Origin: Magnetospirillum sp. XM-1
Lineage (GTDB): Bacteria; Pseudomonadota; Alphaproteobacteria; Rhodospirillales; Magnetospirillaceae
Assembly: GCF_001511835.1 (NCBI RefSeq)
Contig: NZ_LN997848.1
Location: 1,302,001-1,366,000 of the forward strand
Direction of reading: 5' to 3'
Length of the DNA: 64,000 nt
The translations under genes and the position numbers were made by a program. The notes below the pieces were generated by a model. The model was not told the origin of the DNA and did not search any database. It saw only the letters and a list, made by a program, of their open reading frames with translations. How positions within the stretch are numbered: position 1 is the stretch's first letter; every line of letters begins with the position of its first letter. Shown one piece after another: positions 21,284 through 29,065 of the stretch.

Positions 21284-21374
21284 CGCAAAGATCGTCGAGC
21301 CTCAAATGTGGGGTTCGTTAGACTAGGCCAAGGGCGCGGAGGCGCCCGCAAAGGCAGAGGGACATGCAAAAAGC

Positions 21375-21791
21375 TCAGTCCCGCCATCCCGCCATCAGGG
21401 CGCGGATGCGGGTGAGCGCCGCCCGCTTGTGGCGAAGGCGCCAGGTTTCCAGCCGCCATTCCTCGCGGCCGCCGGGCACTCCCGGCGGACAGAGGTAGCT
21501 GTCCGCCATCACCTCGTTTCCGCCGCCGGTGCGAACCTGCACGCAGCCCACCCGATATTCCGGCCCCTCGTAATGGTCGAGGCGGCGGCGGTCCCGCTCG
21601 TCCAGGCCGTGGACCAGAACTCCCTCCACCGTGCCGGTGGGGTGGGGGATCAGCATGGGATAGGTGCGGCCGGCGATGTTCGTCCGCCGCCAGCCGACCA
21701 GCCGCGCCGGCTCCATTCGCCCAGCGGCCGCCGGGTGTCCCAGCACGGCCGCCAGAACATCCTCGTCCATCAGGGTGCCGAAGAAGAACAT
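21375..21791 (-). CDS. Gamma-glutamylcyclotransferase-like (AIG2/GGCT) protein
   Basis: A 138-residue protein of the gamma-glutamylcyclotransferase-like superfamily. The N-terminal MFFFGTLMDEDVL matches the YGSL-type substrate loop, VLVHGLDERDRRRLDHYEG holds the likely catalytic Glu/Asp region, and EYRVGCVQVRT follows as in AIG2-like proteins. The substrate is unknown. The start at 21791 puts the conserved loop at the very N-terminus, as in relatives. An ATG at 21854 with AGGA just upstream would add 21 residues and cannot be excluded. It is convergent with the preceding carboxypeptidase gene. Confidence 0.75.
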   Translation of the reverse strand: MFFFGTLMDEDVLAAVLGHPAAAGRMEPARLVGWRRTNIAGRTYPMLIPHPTGTVEGVLVHGLDERDRRRLDHYEGPEYRVGCVQVRTGGGNEVMADSYLCPPGVPGGREEWRLETWRLRHKRAALTRIRALMAGWRD

Positions 21792-21867
21792 GGGGGCCGT
21801 TCGCGGGGGATGGGTCGGCAAGACTGGTCTCCGGACGCTGTACGGCCGGAGCATATCGTCCTGTCGC

Positions 21868-22425
21868 TCAGTCGGAAAGGGCCCTGGCCCGATCGATGAG
21901 GATGCCGAAGGCCTCGGTGAAGGTCTGCAGGGTTTCGCAGACGGGGGCGGTGAAGAAATTGGGGACGGAGGCCCCGAAGATCACGAAGCCCAGGAAATGG
22001 CCGTCCAGGATGATGGGGGCCGTCATGCTGGAGCGGCTGTCGGAATTGCGCGCGCCGCTGGTGTGGAAGCGGCCTTCCGTTCCGAACGCCGCCATGTCGT
22101 TGACGATCCGGGGTTCGTGGCTGTCGGCAAGCAGAACCAGGGAGGGGACGTCGGTCATCTCGACCTCGGTCACGTCCGGGGCTCCGACGCCGTCCGAATG
22201 GCAGGAAAAGGCCCACAGCATGTCGTGCCGGGCATCATAGACCGACAGTGAGGCGTAGCGCAGGGAGGCGAAGCCCGGAAGCTGGCGGATCATGCCGTGC
22301 AGACGGCGGGCCGGCTCGTGCAGCCAGGCCACCACCCGATCCATGGCCGGATCGTCCGGCGGACCGAACGAGGCGGTGGAGGAAAGAGGGGCGGCAAGGG
22401 GGGCGTCGGCGTTCATGAGAATCAT
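21868..22425 (-). CDS. GAF-like sensory protein
   Basis: A 185-residue soluble protein with a GAF-like fold pattern: LRYASLSVYDARHDMLWAF, VPSLVLLADSHEPRIVNDMAAF, then SRSSMTAPIILDGHFLGFVIFG, the last being the typical GAF core strand. No output domain is attached, so it may act as a separate sensor or by binding a partner. The start at 22425 (MILMNADAP) has GGGG about 8 nt upstream. The long upstream open frame looks non-coding. It lies 77 bp after the small Cys-rich gene on the same strand. The ligand is unknown. Confidence 0.6.
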   Translation of the reverse strand: MILMNADAPLAAPLSSTASFGPPDDPAMDRVVAWLHEPARRLHGMIRQLPGFASLRYASLSVYDARHDMLWAFSCHSDGVGAPDVTEVEMTDVPSLVLLADSHEPRIVNDMAAFGTEGRFHTSGARNSDSRSSMTAPIILDGHFLGFVIFGASVPNFFTAPVCETLQTFTEAFGILIDRARALSD

Positions 22426-22502
22426 GCTAACCCCAGGGAATCTGCCGGGGGAAGGCACGACTTTAGACCGATCGTGATGATTTCGGGTAGGGGGGGGCCG
22501 GG

Positions 22503-22694
22503 TCAGTGGACCTCGGGTCGGAAGGCCCGGTGTATGCTTTTGCATGCATCCCAAAGAATGCAGGGACGCTCCTCGGCGCAGCGGCATCCGTCGGCGATCA
22601 GCGGGGCGATGGAGTCGCAACCCGCCGTATCGCTCACTAATCCGACGATGACCCGAATCCGGTCCGGCAGGCAGTGACGCAGATCCTTGTCCAT
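22503..22694 (-). CDS. Small cysteine-rich hypothetical protein
   Basis: A 63-residue protein with six cysteines: HCLPD, GCDS, DGCRCAEERPC and DACKS. The CRC...C...C spacing could bind a metal or Fe-S cluster. The start at 22694 (MDKDLRHC) has GGGGA 6 nt upstream; an ATG four codons earlier is possible. It is divergent from the CRP-type regulator (190 bp between the starts) and may be co-transcribed with the GAF-like gene. The protein is small and no family is recognised, so coding status rests on the ribosome site and the regular composition. Confidence 0.5.
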   Translation of the reverse strand: MDKDLRHCLPDRIRVIVGLVSDTAGCDSIAPLIADGCRCAEERPCILWDACKSIHRAFRPEVH

Positions 22695-22883
22695 GGCATT
22701 CCCCATCGGGCGGAATTTGCTCACTCCATGGTAGTAAGGTGTTCGTCCGGGGGGAATGCCCGAATTGTCGCTGTCCTCGACCAAGTGTGACGGCCGGACG
22801 ATGGGGCCAAGCCCGTATTGAAAAGCGGACGGCCCCGGCCGATACTCCAAGACGGGGAACGGGCGTTGACGACGGGTTCGCAG

Positions 22884-23582
22884 ATGATGGACGTGATCGA
22901 CGGCGGCTTGGCCCGCGTATCCCTGTTCTCCGACATGGACGAGGCGGCGCTGGGCGATATCGAGGCCCGCTGCAACTGGTCGCGGGTGTCCTCGGGCGCC
23001 CAGATCTTCGACAAGGACAGCGACACGCTCGAGGTCTATTTCGTCGTCGAGGGGGCGGTGCGCATCCTGACCACCGGCGCCGACGAGCGCGAGGTCGCCC
23101 TGGCCGACGTCATCGCCGGCAATTACTTCGGCGAGCTGGCGGCCATCGACGGCATGAAGCGCTCGGCCCGGGTGGTGGCCACCAAGGATTCGGTGCTGGC
23201 CTCGCTGGAGGGCGGCGCCTTTCTCGAACTGATGCGCCAGTATCCCGCCATCGCCATCAAGGTGGTCGAGCGCCTGACCCGCATCGTGCGCAGTCTGGAC
23301 AGCCGGGTGGCCCAACTGTCCAGCCAAAGCGAGAACCAGCGCGTCTGGGGCGAGATTCTCCGCCTCGCCCAGCCCGATCCGGCCAAGCCGGATTCCTGGC
23401 AGATCGCCGATCTGCCCAATCACAAGGAAATCGCCGCCTGGGCCGGCACCACCCGCGAAAAGGTGGCCCAGGCCATCGGCGAGCTGGCCCGCGAAGGCGT
23501 GGTCCGCCGCCGCTCCATGGGGCTGGTCATCTGTGACCTGGCCCGCCTGCAGCTGATGGCCGCAGCGCGCGGCGCGGCGTAA
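22884..23582 (+). CDS. CRP/FNR-family transcriptional regulator (CRP-like)
   Basis: A 232-residue regulator. The N-terminal cyclic-nucleotide-binding fold includes GNYFGELAAIDGMKRSARVVA, which carries the Glu and Arg-Ser of the phosphate-binding cassette used for cAMP. There is no N-terminal cysteine cluster, so it is not an Fe-S FNR. The C-terminal helix-turn-helix is NHKEIAAWAGTTREKVAQAIGEL with the Arg-Glu of CRP-type recognition helices. The start is uncertain: ATG 22884 or 22887, or TTG 22866, which has GGGGAA upstream. It lies directly before the flp/cpa pilus genes, where two CRP-like palindromes flank flp. Control of pilus genes is inferred. Confidence 0.88.
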   Translation: MMDVIDGGLARVSLFSDMDEAALGDIEARCNWSRVSSGAQIFDKDSDTLEVYFVVEGAVRILTTGADEREVALADVIAGNYFGELAAIDGMKRSARVVATKDSVLASLEGGAFLELMRQYPAIAIKVVERLTRIVRSLDSRVAQLSSQSENQRVWGEILRLAQPDPAKPDSWQIADLPNHKEIAAWAGTTREKVAQAIGELAREGVVRRRSMGLVICDLARLQLMAAARGAA

Positions 23583-23699
23583 TTCCGGCAAACGATCCCT
23601 CCGCCACCCGGACCTGGACCCGGCCTCGTCTCGATGCCGGGCGATGGGATTCGCTTTTGCTAAAATTTGAACTAATCTGCTTAAATAAAACTTTGGTCT

Positions 23700-23717
23700 C
23701 TGTGTGATTCGTCACAG
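23700..23717. promoter_or_regulatory. CRP-like palindrome upstream of flp
   Basis: CTGTG-TGATTCGT-CACAG. The inner part TGTGT-N6-TCACA matches the CRP consensus TGTGA-N6-TCACA at 9 of 10 positions. It lies 139 bp upstream of the flp start. Confidence 0.6.
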
Positions 23718-23855
23718 AAAGAATTGGTATGACGTGGCAAATATTGTCTCACGAGATAGGGGCGGGAACGCAAGACGCAGTTCAGACCCAGGACACTCGA
23801 ACGGAAGCGATGAGGTAGTTCAGAGTTTCCGCGAACAGATTAAAGGAGACGATAA

Positions 23856-24035
23856 ATGTTTACTGCCATCCGCAGCGCAATGACCAAGATTTCCCGTGAC
23901 GAGCAGGGCGCCACCGCCATCGAATACGGCCTGATCGCCGCGCTGATCTCCATCGTCGCCATCCCGGCCATGCTGCTGATCGGTCCGAAGCTGATCGCCG
24001 CCTTCACCACTGTGGCCACCAACATCAACGGTTAA
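23856..24035 (+). CDS. flp: Flp/Fap-type pilin
   Basis: A 59-residue prepilin, the main subunit of the tight-adherence pilus. The leader MFTAIRSAMTKISRDEQG is followed by the cleavage site G|ATAIEY, with Glu at +5 and Tyr at +6, the Flp motif. One hydrophobic helix follows (GLIAALISIVAIPAMLLIG), then a short tail. AGGAG lies 8 nt before the ATG. The prepilin peptidase CpaA downstream would process it. It has its own terminator, which lets the pilin be made in excess over the assembly proteins. The gap before it (23583-23855) holds the CRP-like site and an AT-rich promoter region. Confidence 0.93.
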   Translation: MFTAIRSAMTKISRDEQGATAIEYGLIAALISIVAIPAMLLIGPKLIAAFTTVATNING

Positions 24036-24077
24036 GTCGAGGCGCGCCGCTCCGGCGGCGCCGCGACAAATAAAACA

Positions 24078-24107
24078 AGGCGCCTCCCAAGCGGGGCGCC
24101 TTTTTTT
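24078..24107 (+). terminator. Rho-independent terminator of flp
   Basis: AGGCGCC / GGCGCCT stem (24078-24101) followed by seven T, 43 bp after the flp stop codon. Confidence 0.9.
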
Positions 24108-24157
24108 GTTCTGTATATTAAAGTCTGTGTTCTGTGATAATTTTAAAACTTTAGTAT

Positions 24158-24175
24158 CTGTGGATAAAATCACAG
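24158..24175. promoter_or_regulatory. CRP-like palindrome upstream of cpaA
   Basis: CTGTG-GATAAAAT-CACAG has the same arms and spacing as the site at 23700-23717 and lies 99 bp before cpaA, after the flp terminator. It overlaps a DnaA-box match (24159-24167) that is probably incidental. Confidence 0.6.
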
Positions 24176-24273
24176 TGCCTTTAGGGAAATGTGGTTAGTC
24201 TTTTTTTAGGAAGCGGGACGATTTCGGGTTGTGGAACTTCCTTGCGGAAGCACCTCGGCCCCTGGAGGCGGGA

Positions 24274-24756
24274 ATGGGCAGCATCATCCTCATTGTTTCG
24301 GCGATTGTCTTCGTCGCGGCCCTGCTGGACGCGGCATGGGGCGATCTGCGCGCCTTGCGCATCCCCAACCGCGTGCCGCTCACCGTGCTGGCGGCCTTCG
24401 TGCCGGCGGCGCTGTCCATGGGGCTGAGCGGCGAGGCCTGGCTGGTGCATCTGGGCACCGGCGTGCTGTCCTTCGTCGCGGCCGCCGTACTGTTCAGCCT
24501 GGGGGTGTGGGGCGGCGGCGACGCCAAGCTGGCGCCGGCCGTGCTTCTCTGGGTCGGTCCCGCCGATCTGCCGCGTTTCCTGCTGGTCATGGCCCTGGTC
24601 GGCGGCCTGGTGGCGCTGGCCGCCCTGGTGGCGCGCCGCGCCGAGGCCGGCGGGCTGCGCCCGGCCATGGGCGGACACGTGCCCTACGGCATCGCCATCG
24701 CCGCCGGCGGTCTGGATTGGGCGGCGGCAAGCCTGCTGCCCCGGCTGGCCGGCTGA
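24274..24756 (+). CDS. cpaA: Prepilin peptidase CpaA/TadV
   Basis: A 160-residue inner-membrane aspartic protease (A24 family) that cleaves Flp and pseudopilin leaders. The two catalytic Asp are in DLRALRIPN (about residue 25) and the GxGD motif GGGDAKLAPA (about residue 90). About five hydrophobic segments are present, and the short form without a methylase domain is typical of TadV/CpaA. The start at 24274 has GGAGG 5 nt upstream. A TTG 45 bp earlier is in frame but lacks a site. It begins the main pilus operon after the flp terminator. Confidence 0.9.
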   Translation: MGSIILIVSAIVFVAALLDAAWGDLRALRIPNRVPLTVLAAFVPAALSMGLSGEAWLVHLGTGVLSFVAAAVLFSLGVWGGGDAKLAPAVLLWVGPADLPRFLLVMALVGGLVALAALVARRAEAGGLRPAMGGHVPYGIAIAAGGLDWAAASLLPRLAG

Positions 24757-24778
24757 GTTCGGAAAAAAGAGGTTCGTC

Positions 24779-25678
24779 ATGCGACCCATCATCATCATCG
24801 TCGTGGTGGCCGCCCTGGCGGCCGGAGGCACCGCCATGCTGGCCAAGTCCTGGCTCGACCGCCAGGAGGCGCGCCGCGCCAAGGCCGCCGACGAGCCCGC
24901 CACCGTCGAGGTCCTGATCGTCGCCCGCGACGTTCCCTCGGGCGCCGCCCTGGTCGGCGACGACTTGCGCTATGACGTCTGGCCGAAATCGGCGGCGGGC
25001 GACCGTCTGGCGGTGCGCAAGCCGGGCGAGGACACCAAGGCCGCCTTCGTCGGCATGATCGCGCGCCGGCCGCTGGCCGAGGGCGAGCCGGTCTCCGCCG
25101 CCACTACCTTCCGGCCCGAGGCCTCGGGCGTGCTGGCCGGCATGCTGGCGCCGGGCATGCGCGCCGTCTCCCTCGCCATCACCAACCCCACCGCCGTGTC
25201 GGGCTTCATCACGCCGGGCGACCGGGTGGACGTGGTGCTGGCCACCGACATCAAGAAGGCGGAAGAGGGGCCGAATATGGAATCGGGCAGCGGCTTGCTG
25301 CTGCGCTACGGCGCCGAGACGGTGCTGGCCGATCTTCGGGTGCTGGCCATCGACCAGCAGATCACCAGGGGGCGCGACGGCGCGCCCATCCAGGGCAAGA
25401 CCGCGACCCTGGAGGTTACGCCGAAGCAGGCCGAGATCCTGACCGTGGCCGGCATGATGGGCAGCCTGCAACTGTCGCTCCGGCCGCCGCGTGGCGCGGA
25501 AGCGCCCCAGATTGCCGCTTCCGGCGAACTGGACTTCACCGCTGACCTGGAAGCTGGCAAGGTGCTGCAAGCGGTGGTCGGCTTCAAGCCGAAGGCCGAG
25601 CGCGCGGCTCCTCCCGCCCCCAAGGGCGTCCGGGTCAACCGCGCCGGCCAGATCAGTTCGGAAGGGGTGGGACGATGA
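24779..25678 (+). CDS. cpaB: Flp pilus assembly protein CpaB (RcpC)
   Basis: A 299-residue periplasmic pilus assembly protein anchored by one N-terminal membrane segment (about residues 3-22). The SAF domain is evident (VEVLIVARDVPSGAALVGDDL), followed by the CpaB/RcpC core (GMRAVSLAITNPTAVSGFITPGDRVDVVL). The family is thought to help the secretin form or gate the outer-membrane channel, perhaps by binding peptidoglycan. The last codon overlaps the cpaC start (ATGA), so the two are translationally coupled. Confidence 0.92.
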   Translation: MRPIIIIVVVAALAAGGTAMLAKSWLDRQEARRAKAADEPATVEVLIVARDVPSGAALVGDDLRYDVWPKSAAGDRLAVRKPGEDTKAAFVGMIARRPLAEGEPVSAATTFRPEASGVLAGMLAPGMRAVSLAITNPTAVSGFITPGDRVDVVLATDIKKAEEGPNMESGSGLLLRYGAETVLADLRVLAIDQQITRGRDGAPIQGKTATLEVTPKQAEILTVAGMMGSLQLSLRPPRGAEAPQIAASGELDFTADLEAGKVLQAVVGFKPKAERAAPPAPKGVRVNRAGQISSEGVGR

Positions 25679-27165
25679 TCCGGCGTCAGTGGTTTGCCGT
25701 TTTGCTGGCGGTGCTCGTGGCGGCCCCCGCCCTGGCGCGGGACGAGGAGCCGCCGCCGCCGCTGGCTTCGCCGCGCGCCAAGGTGGTCCGGCTCGATGCT
25801 CCCGATACGCCGGCGCCCGCGCCGCGCCCCGGCACGCCGCAGGTCCTGCGCTCCCACGCCGCCGTCTCTGCGGAATCCATGCAGGTTCCGGTGGGCAAGA
25901 GCATCGATCTACCCCTGCCCGGCGCCGTCAGGGAAGTGGTGATGGGCAATTCCGACATCGCCGACGTGATCGTGCGCGCCCCCAACCTGGTCCACATCAC
26001 CGGCCGGGCGGTGGGCCAGACCAACGTCTTCCTGATGGACCGCGCCGGCCGGGTCATGCGCCGCATCGATCTCAACGTGTCCATCGATTCCCAGGCGGTG
26101 AAGGACGCGCTCAAGGCCGTGCTGCCGGAAGAGCGCTCCATCGCCGTCGAGGCGGTGGCCGACAGCCTGTATCTGTCGGGCGCGGTCAAGAACGACGCGG
26201 CGGTGCGCGACGCCAAGCTGGTGGCGCGGCGCTTCGTGGCCGACGACGCCAAGCTGGTCAACCTGCTGCGCGTGGTCAACGAGCAGCAGGTGCTGCTTCA
26301 CGTCAAGGTGGCCGAAATCCAGCGCACCGTGCTGAAGGAACTGGGCGTCGGGCTGACCGCCAACAAGGGCATTCCACTCTTCGGCGGCGCCGCCATCGGC
26401 TCGGGGTCGAAGACCAGCGCCTCGGTGGGACTGATCGATTCGTCCAGCTCGGCCATCTTCGGCACCGCCACCATCACCGGCATCGGCGCCCTGGTGGCCA
26501 ATCTCAACATCCTCGAGAACCAGGGGCTGATCCGCACCCTGGTGGAGCCCAACCTGACGGCGGTGTCGGGCGAGACCGCCACCATGCTGGCCGGCGGCGA
26601 GCTGCCCATCCCCGTCTCCCAGACCAACGGCGCCATCAACATCGAGTTCAAGCCCTATGGCGTGTTGCTGGCCTTCACCCCCGTGGTGCTCGATCCCGGC
26701 CGCCTCAGCCTGAAGATGAGCACCGAGGTCAGCGCCATCGACACCGCCAACAAGACCGCCGTCAGCTCGACCATCTCGGTCCCCGCCTTCAAGGTGCGCC
26801 GCGCCGGTTCCACGGTGGAGCTGCCCTCCGGCGGGTCGCTGATGATCGCCGGCCTGCTGCAGAACGACATCACCAGCAACATCGCCGGATTGCCGGGGCT
26901 GATGGACCTGCCGGTGCTGGGCTCGCTGTTCCGCTCCAACGCCTTCCAGAGGAACGAGACGGAACTGGTGGTGATCCTGTCTGCCTATGTGGTCCGCCCG
27001 CTGGAGCAGCCGGGGCTGGCCACCCCCAACGACGGTTTCGCCCCCAGCTCGGACCTCAAGCGCTTCCTGCTGGGCCGGTTGCAGGACACCTACACCACCC
27101 GTTCCAAGGAGGCGCCGGCCGCGCCTCCGGCCCTGCAGGGCCCCTACGGCCACATCGTCCAGTGA
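25675..27165 (+). CDS. cpaC: Flp pilus outer-membrane secretin CpaC (RcpA)
   Basis: A 496-residue exported secretin that forms the outer-membrane pore for the pilus. A signal peptide (about 1-22) and a Pro-rich spacer are followed by the pilus-formation N-domain (VPVGKSIDLPLPGAVREVVMGNSDIADVIV), a BON-like segment and the secretin domain with LVEPNLTAVSGETATMLAGGE and VPVLGSLFRSNAFQRNETELVV. Length and domain order fit CpaC. It starts within the cpaB stop codon and is followed 10 bp later by the lipoprotein gene cpaD. A shortened paralogue of its N-domain lies at 33407-33874. Confidence 0.93.
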   Translation: MIRRQWFAVLLAVLVAAPALARDEEPPPPLASPRAKVVRLDAPDTPAPAPRPGTPQVLRSHAAVSAESMQVPVGKSIDLPLPGAVREVVMGNSDIADVIVRAPNLVHITGRAVGQTNVFLMDRAGRVMRRIDLNVSIDSQAVKDALKAVLPEERSIAVEAVADSLYLSGAVKNDAAVRDAKLVARRFVADDAKLVNLLRVVNEQQVLLHVKVAEIQRTVLKELGVGLTANKGIPLFGGAAIGSGSKTSASVGLIDSSSSAIFGTATITGIGALVANLNILENQGLIRTLVEPNLTAVSGETATMLAGGELPIPVSQTNGAINIEFKPYGVLLAFTPVVLDPGRLSLKMSTEVSAIDTANKTAVSSTISVPAFKVRRAGSTVELPSGGSLMIAGLLQNDITSNIAGLPGLMDLPVLGSLFRSNAFQRNETELVVILSAYVVRPLEQPGLATPNDGFAPSSDLKRFLLGRLQDTYTTRSKEAPAAPPALQGPYGHIVQ

Positions 27166-27175
27166 GGAGGACATC

Positions 27176-27862
27176 ATGATTTCCTTGCGCGTCGTCCTCT
27201 CCGCCCTGGTCCTGGCCCCGCTGCTGGGCGGTTGCGCCGCCGATCTGGTCGAGCACGATTACCGTCTGGCCCATCCCATTACCGTGGAGGAGAAGGCGGC
27301 GGTCGCCCTGTTCTCCCGCCCGGCCGAGGGCGCTTCCCTGTCGCCCGCCGACCGCGACCGCCTGGGCCGGCTGGCCGAGGAATCGCTCAGGCGCGGCGCA
27401 GGCGCCATCGAGGTCAGCGTGGGGGCAAAGGCCGGCGAGGAGGCGGCGGCGCTGGGCTTCGCCCAGACCCTGGCCGACACTTTGCGCGCCTGGGGCGTGG
27501 GCGCGGTCACCGTGGCGGTGGCCGGCGGCCCCGATTCGGCGCTTCAGCCGGGCCAGGCCCAGGTCCGGGTGCCGGTCTGGGAGGCCAAGGCGCCGGAATG
27601 TGGTACTTTCGAGCGCGGCCTCAATCCCGATTACTCCAACGCGCCCAACAGCAACTGGGGCTGCTCCTTGCAGCGCAACCGGGCGTTGATGGTCCAAAAC
27701 CCCGCCGATCTGGTCCGCGCCCGCGAGACGTCGGGCCGCGACGGCGGCCGGGCCGCCACCGTGCTGGAGAAGTACGGCAAGGGCGAGGCCACGGGTGCGG
27801 CCAAGGAGGCGACCAGCGCCGGCTCCACCTCGTCGGTGGGATCGTCCGCCGGGGCGAAATAG
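27176..27862 (+). CDS. cpaD: Flp pilus lipoprotein CpaD (RcpB-like)
   Basis: A 228-residue outer-membrane-bound lipoprotein. The signal peptide ends at the lipobox LLGGC. The segment DYRLAHPITVEE just after it is a hallmark of CpaD. The second half holds PECGTFERGLNPDYSNAPNSNWGCSLQRN, also typical, with two cysteines. The tail is Ala/Gly/Ser-rich. It probably assists assembly or stability of the CpaC secretin. GGAGG lies 6 nt before the ATG. Confidence 0.9.
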   Translation: MISLRVVLSALVLAPLLGGCAADLVEHDYRLAHPITVEEKAAVALFSRPAEGASLSPADRDRLGRLAEESLRRGAGAIEVSVGAKAGEEAAALGFAQTLADTLRAWGVGAVTVAVAGGPDSALQPGQAQVRVPVWEAKAPECGTFERGLNPDYSNAPNSNWGCSLQRNRALMVQNPADLVRARETSGRDGGRAATVLEKYGKGEATGAAKEATSAGSTSSVGSSAGAK

Positions 27863-27871
27863 GAGGCGGAC

Positions 27872-29062
27872 ATGGCCTATCGCCTGACCATCGAGGCGTT
27901 CTGCAGCGGTCCCGACACCGCCGAGGCCCTGCGCGCCGCCGCCCTTGACCGGCAGTTGGCCAAGTCGCGCCTCAGTCTGGCCGAGGGCGGACTGGCGGCG
28001 GCAATCGGCCATTACGCCGACCTGCCCACGCCCCAGGTGCTGGTGGTCGAGGAGACCGACCCGGCCCTGCTGCGCGCCCGCCTCGACCAGCTGGCCGAGG
28101 TCTGCGTCGCCGGCACCAAGGTGGTGGTGATCGGCCCCACCAACGACATCCGCCTTTACCGCGAACTGATGGGCAAGGGCGTCGCCGACTATCTGCCCGC
28201 TCCGGTGGCCCCCCGCCAGCTGGTGGACAGCCTGACCGGCCTGTTCGCCGACCCGGCTTCCGCCCCCCGCGCCCGGGTGGTCGCCTGCTGGGGCGCGCGC
28301 GGCGGCACCGGCTCGTCCACCATCGCCCAGAATCTGGCCTGGGCGGCGTCGCGCCATCTGGGCGAGCAGGTGATTCTCATCGACCTGGACCTGGCCTTCG
28401 GCACCTCGATCCTGGCCTTCAACCTGGACGCCAAGCAAAGCGTCGCCGACGCCCTGGCCAACCCCGAGCGCCTGGACGAGGTGCTGATGGACCGCTGCAT
28501 GGCCGAATACGACGACCATCTGCAGGTCCTGGCCGCGCCGGGCGACGGGCGCAGCCGCGCCGCCATCGCTCCCGACGCCCTGGAACACATGGTCGAGCTG
28601 GCCTCGCGCATGGCCGCGCTGGTGGTCCTCGACATCCCCCATGTGTGGGACCAGTGGAGCGAGGCCGCCCTGGCCGCCGCCGACGAGGTGGTGATCACCG
28701 CCATCCCCGACTTCGCCTGCCTGCGCGACACCAAGATGCTGCTGGAACTGCTGTCGCCCCGGCGCCAGGGCATGGTCCAGCCCCGCCTGGTGCTTAACCG
28801 GGCCGAGAATGGCCGCAAGGCGCAACTGTCGGCCAAGGATTTCGCCGAGACCCTGAAGGTCGAGCCCGCCTTGGTCATTCCCGCCGATCCGGCGCTGTTC
28901 GGCGAGGCGGCCACCGAGGCGCGCATGCTGGGCGAAGTGGCCGCCGGCCACAAGACCAGCCAGTCCCTGGCCCAGCTGGCCGCCGCCCTGTCCGGCAAGG
29001 CGGCCCCTCCGGCGCGCAAGCCGTCGGGAGGCAAGGGGCTGTTCGGCTGGTTGAGGAGGTAG
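27872..29062 (+). CDS. cpaE: Flp pilus assembly ATPase-like protein CpaE (TadZ)
   Basis: A 396-residue cytoplasmic protein with a receiver-like N-terminal domain (about 1-130) and a MinD/ParA-like domain starting at GARGGTGSSTIAQNLAW (about residue 140). The P-loop has Arg/Thr where active ParA proteins have the Lys of KGGVGKT, as is common in TadZ/CpaE, so nucleotide binding may be structural. The family places the pilus machine, often at a cell pole. IDLDLAFG is the Walker B-like strand. Only three bases separate it from cpaF. Confidence 0.9.
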   Translation: MAYRLTIEAFCSGPDTAEALRAAALDRQLAKSRLSLAEGGLAAAIGHYADLPTPQVLVVEETDPALLRARLDQLAEVCVAGTKVVVIGPTNDIRLYRELMGKGVADYLPAPVAPRQLVDSLTGLFADPASAPRARVVACWGARGGTGSSTIAQNLAWAASRHLGEQVILIDLDLAFGTSILAFNLDAKQSVADALANPERLDEVLMDRCMAEYDDHLQVLAAPGDGRSRAAIAPDALEHMVELASRMAALVVLDIPHVWDQWSEAALAAADEVVITAIPDFACLRDTKMLLELLSPRRQGMVQPRLVLNRAENGRKAQLSAKDFAETLKVEPALVIPADPALFGEAATEARMLGEVAAGHKTSQSLAQLAAALSGKAAPPARKPSGGKGLFGWLRR

Positions 29063-29065
29063 GCC

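Noticed and set aside
24159..24167. DnaA box upstream of cpaA
   Set aside because: The match lies within a perfect CTGTG-N8-CACAG palindrome that has a partner upstream of flp, so CRP-type control explains it better.
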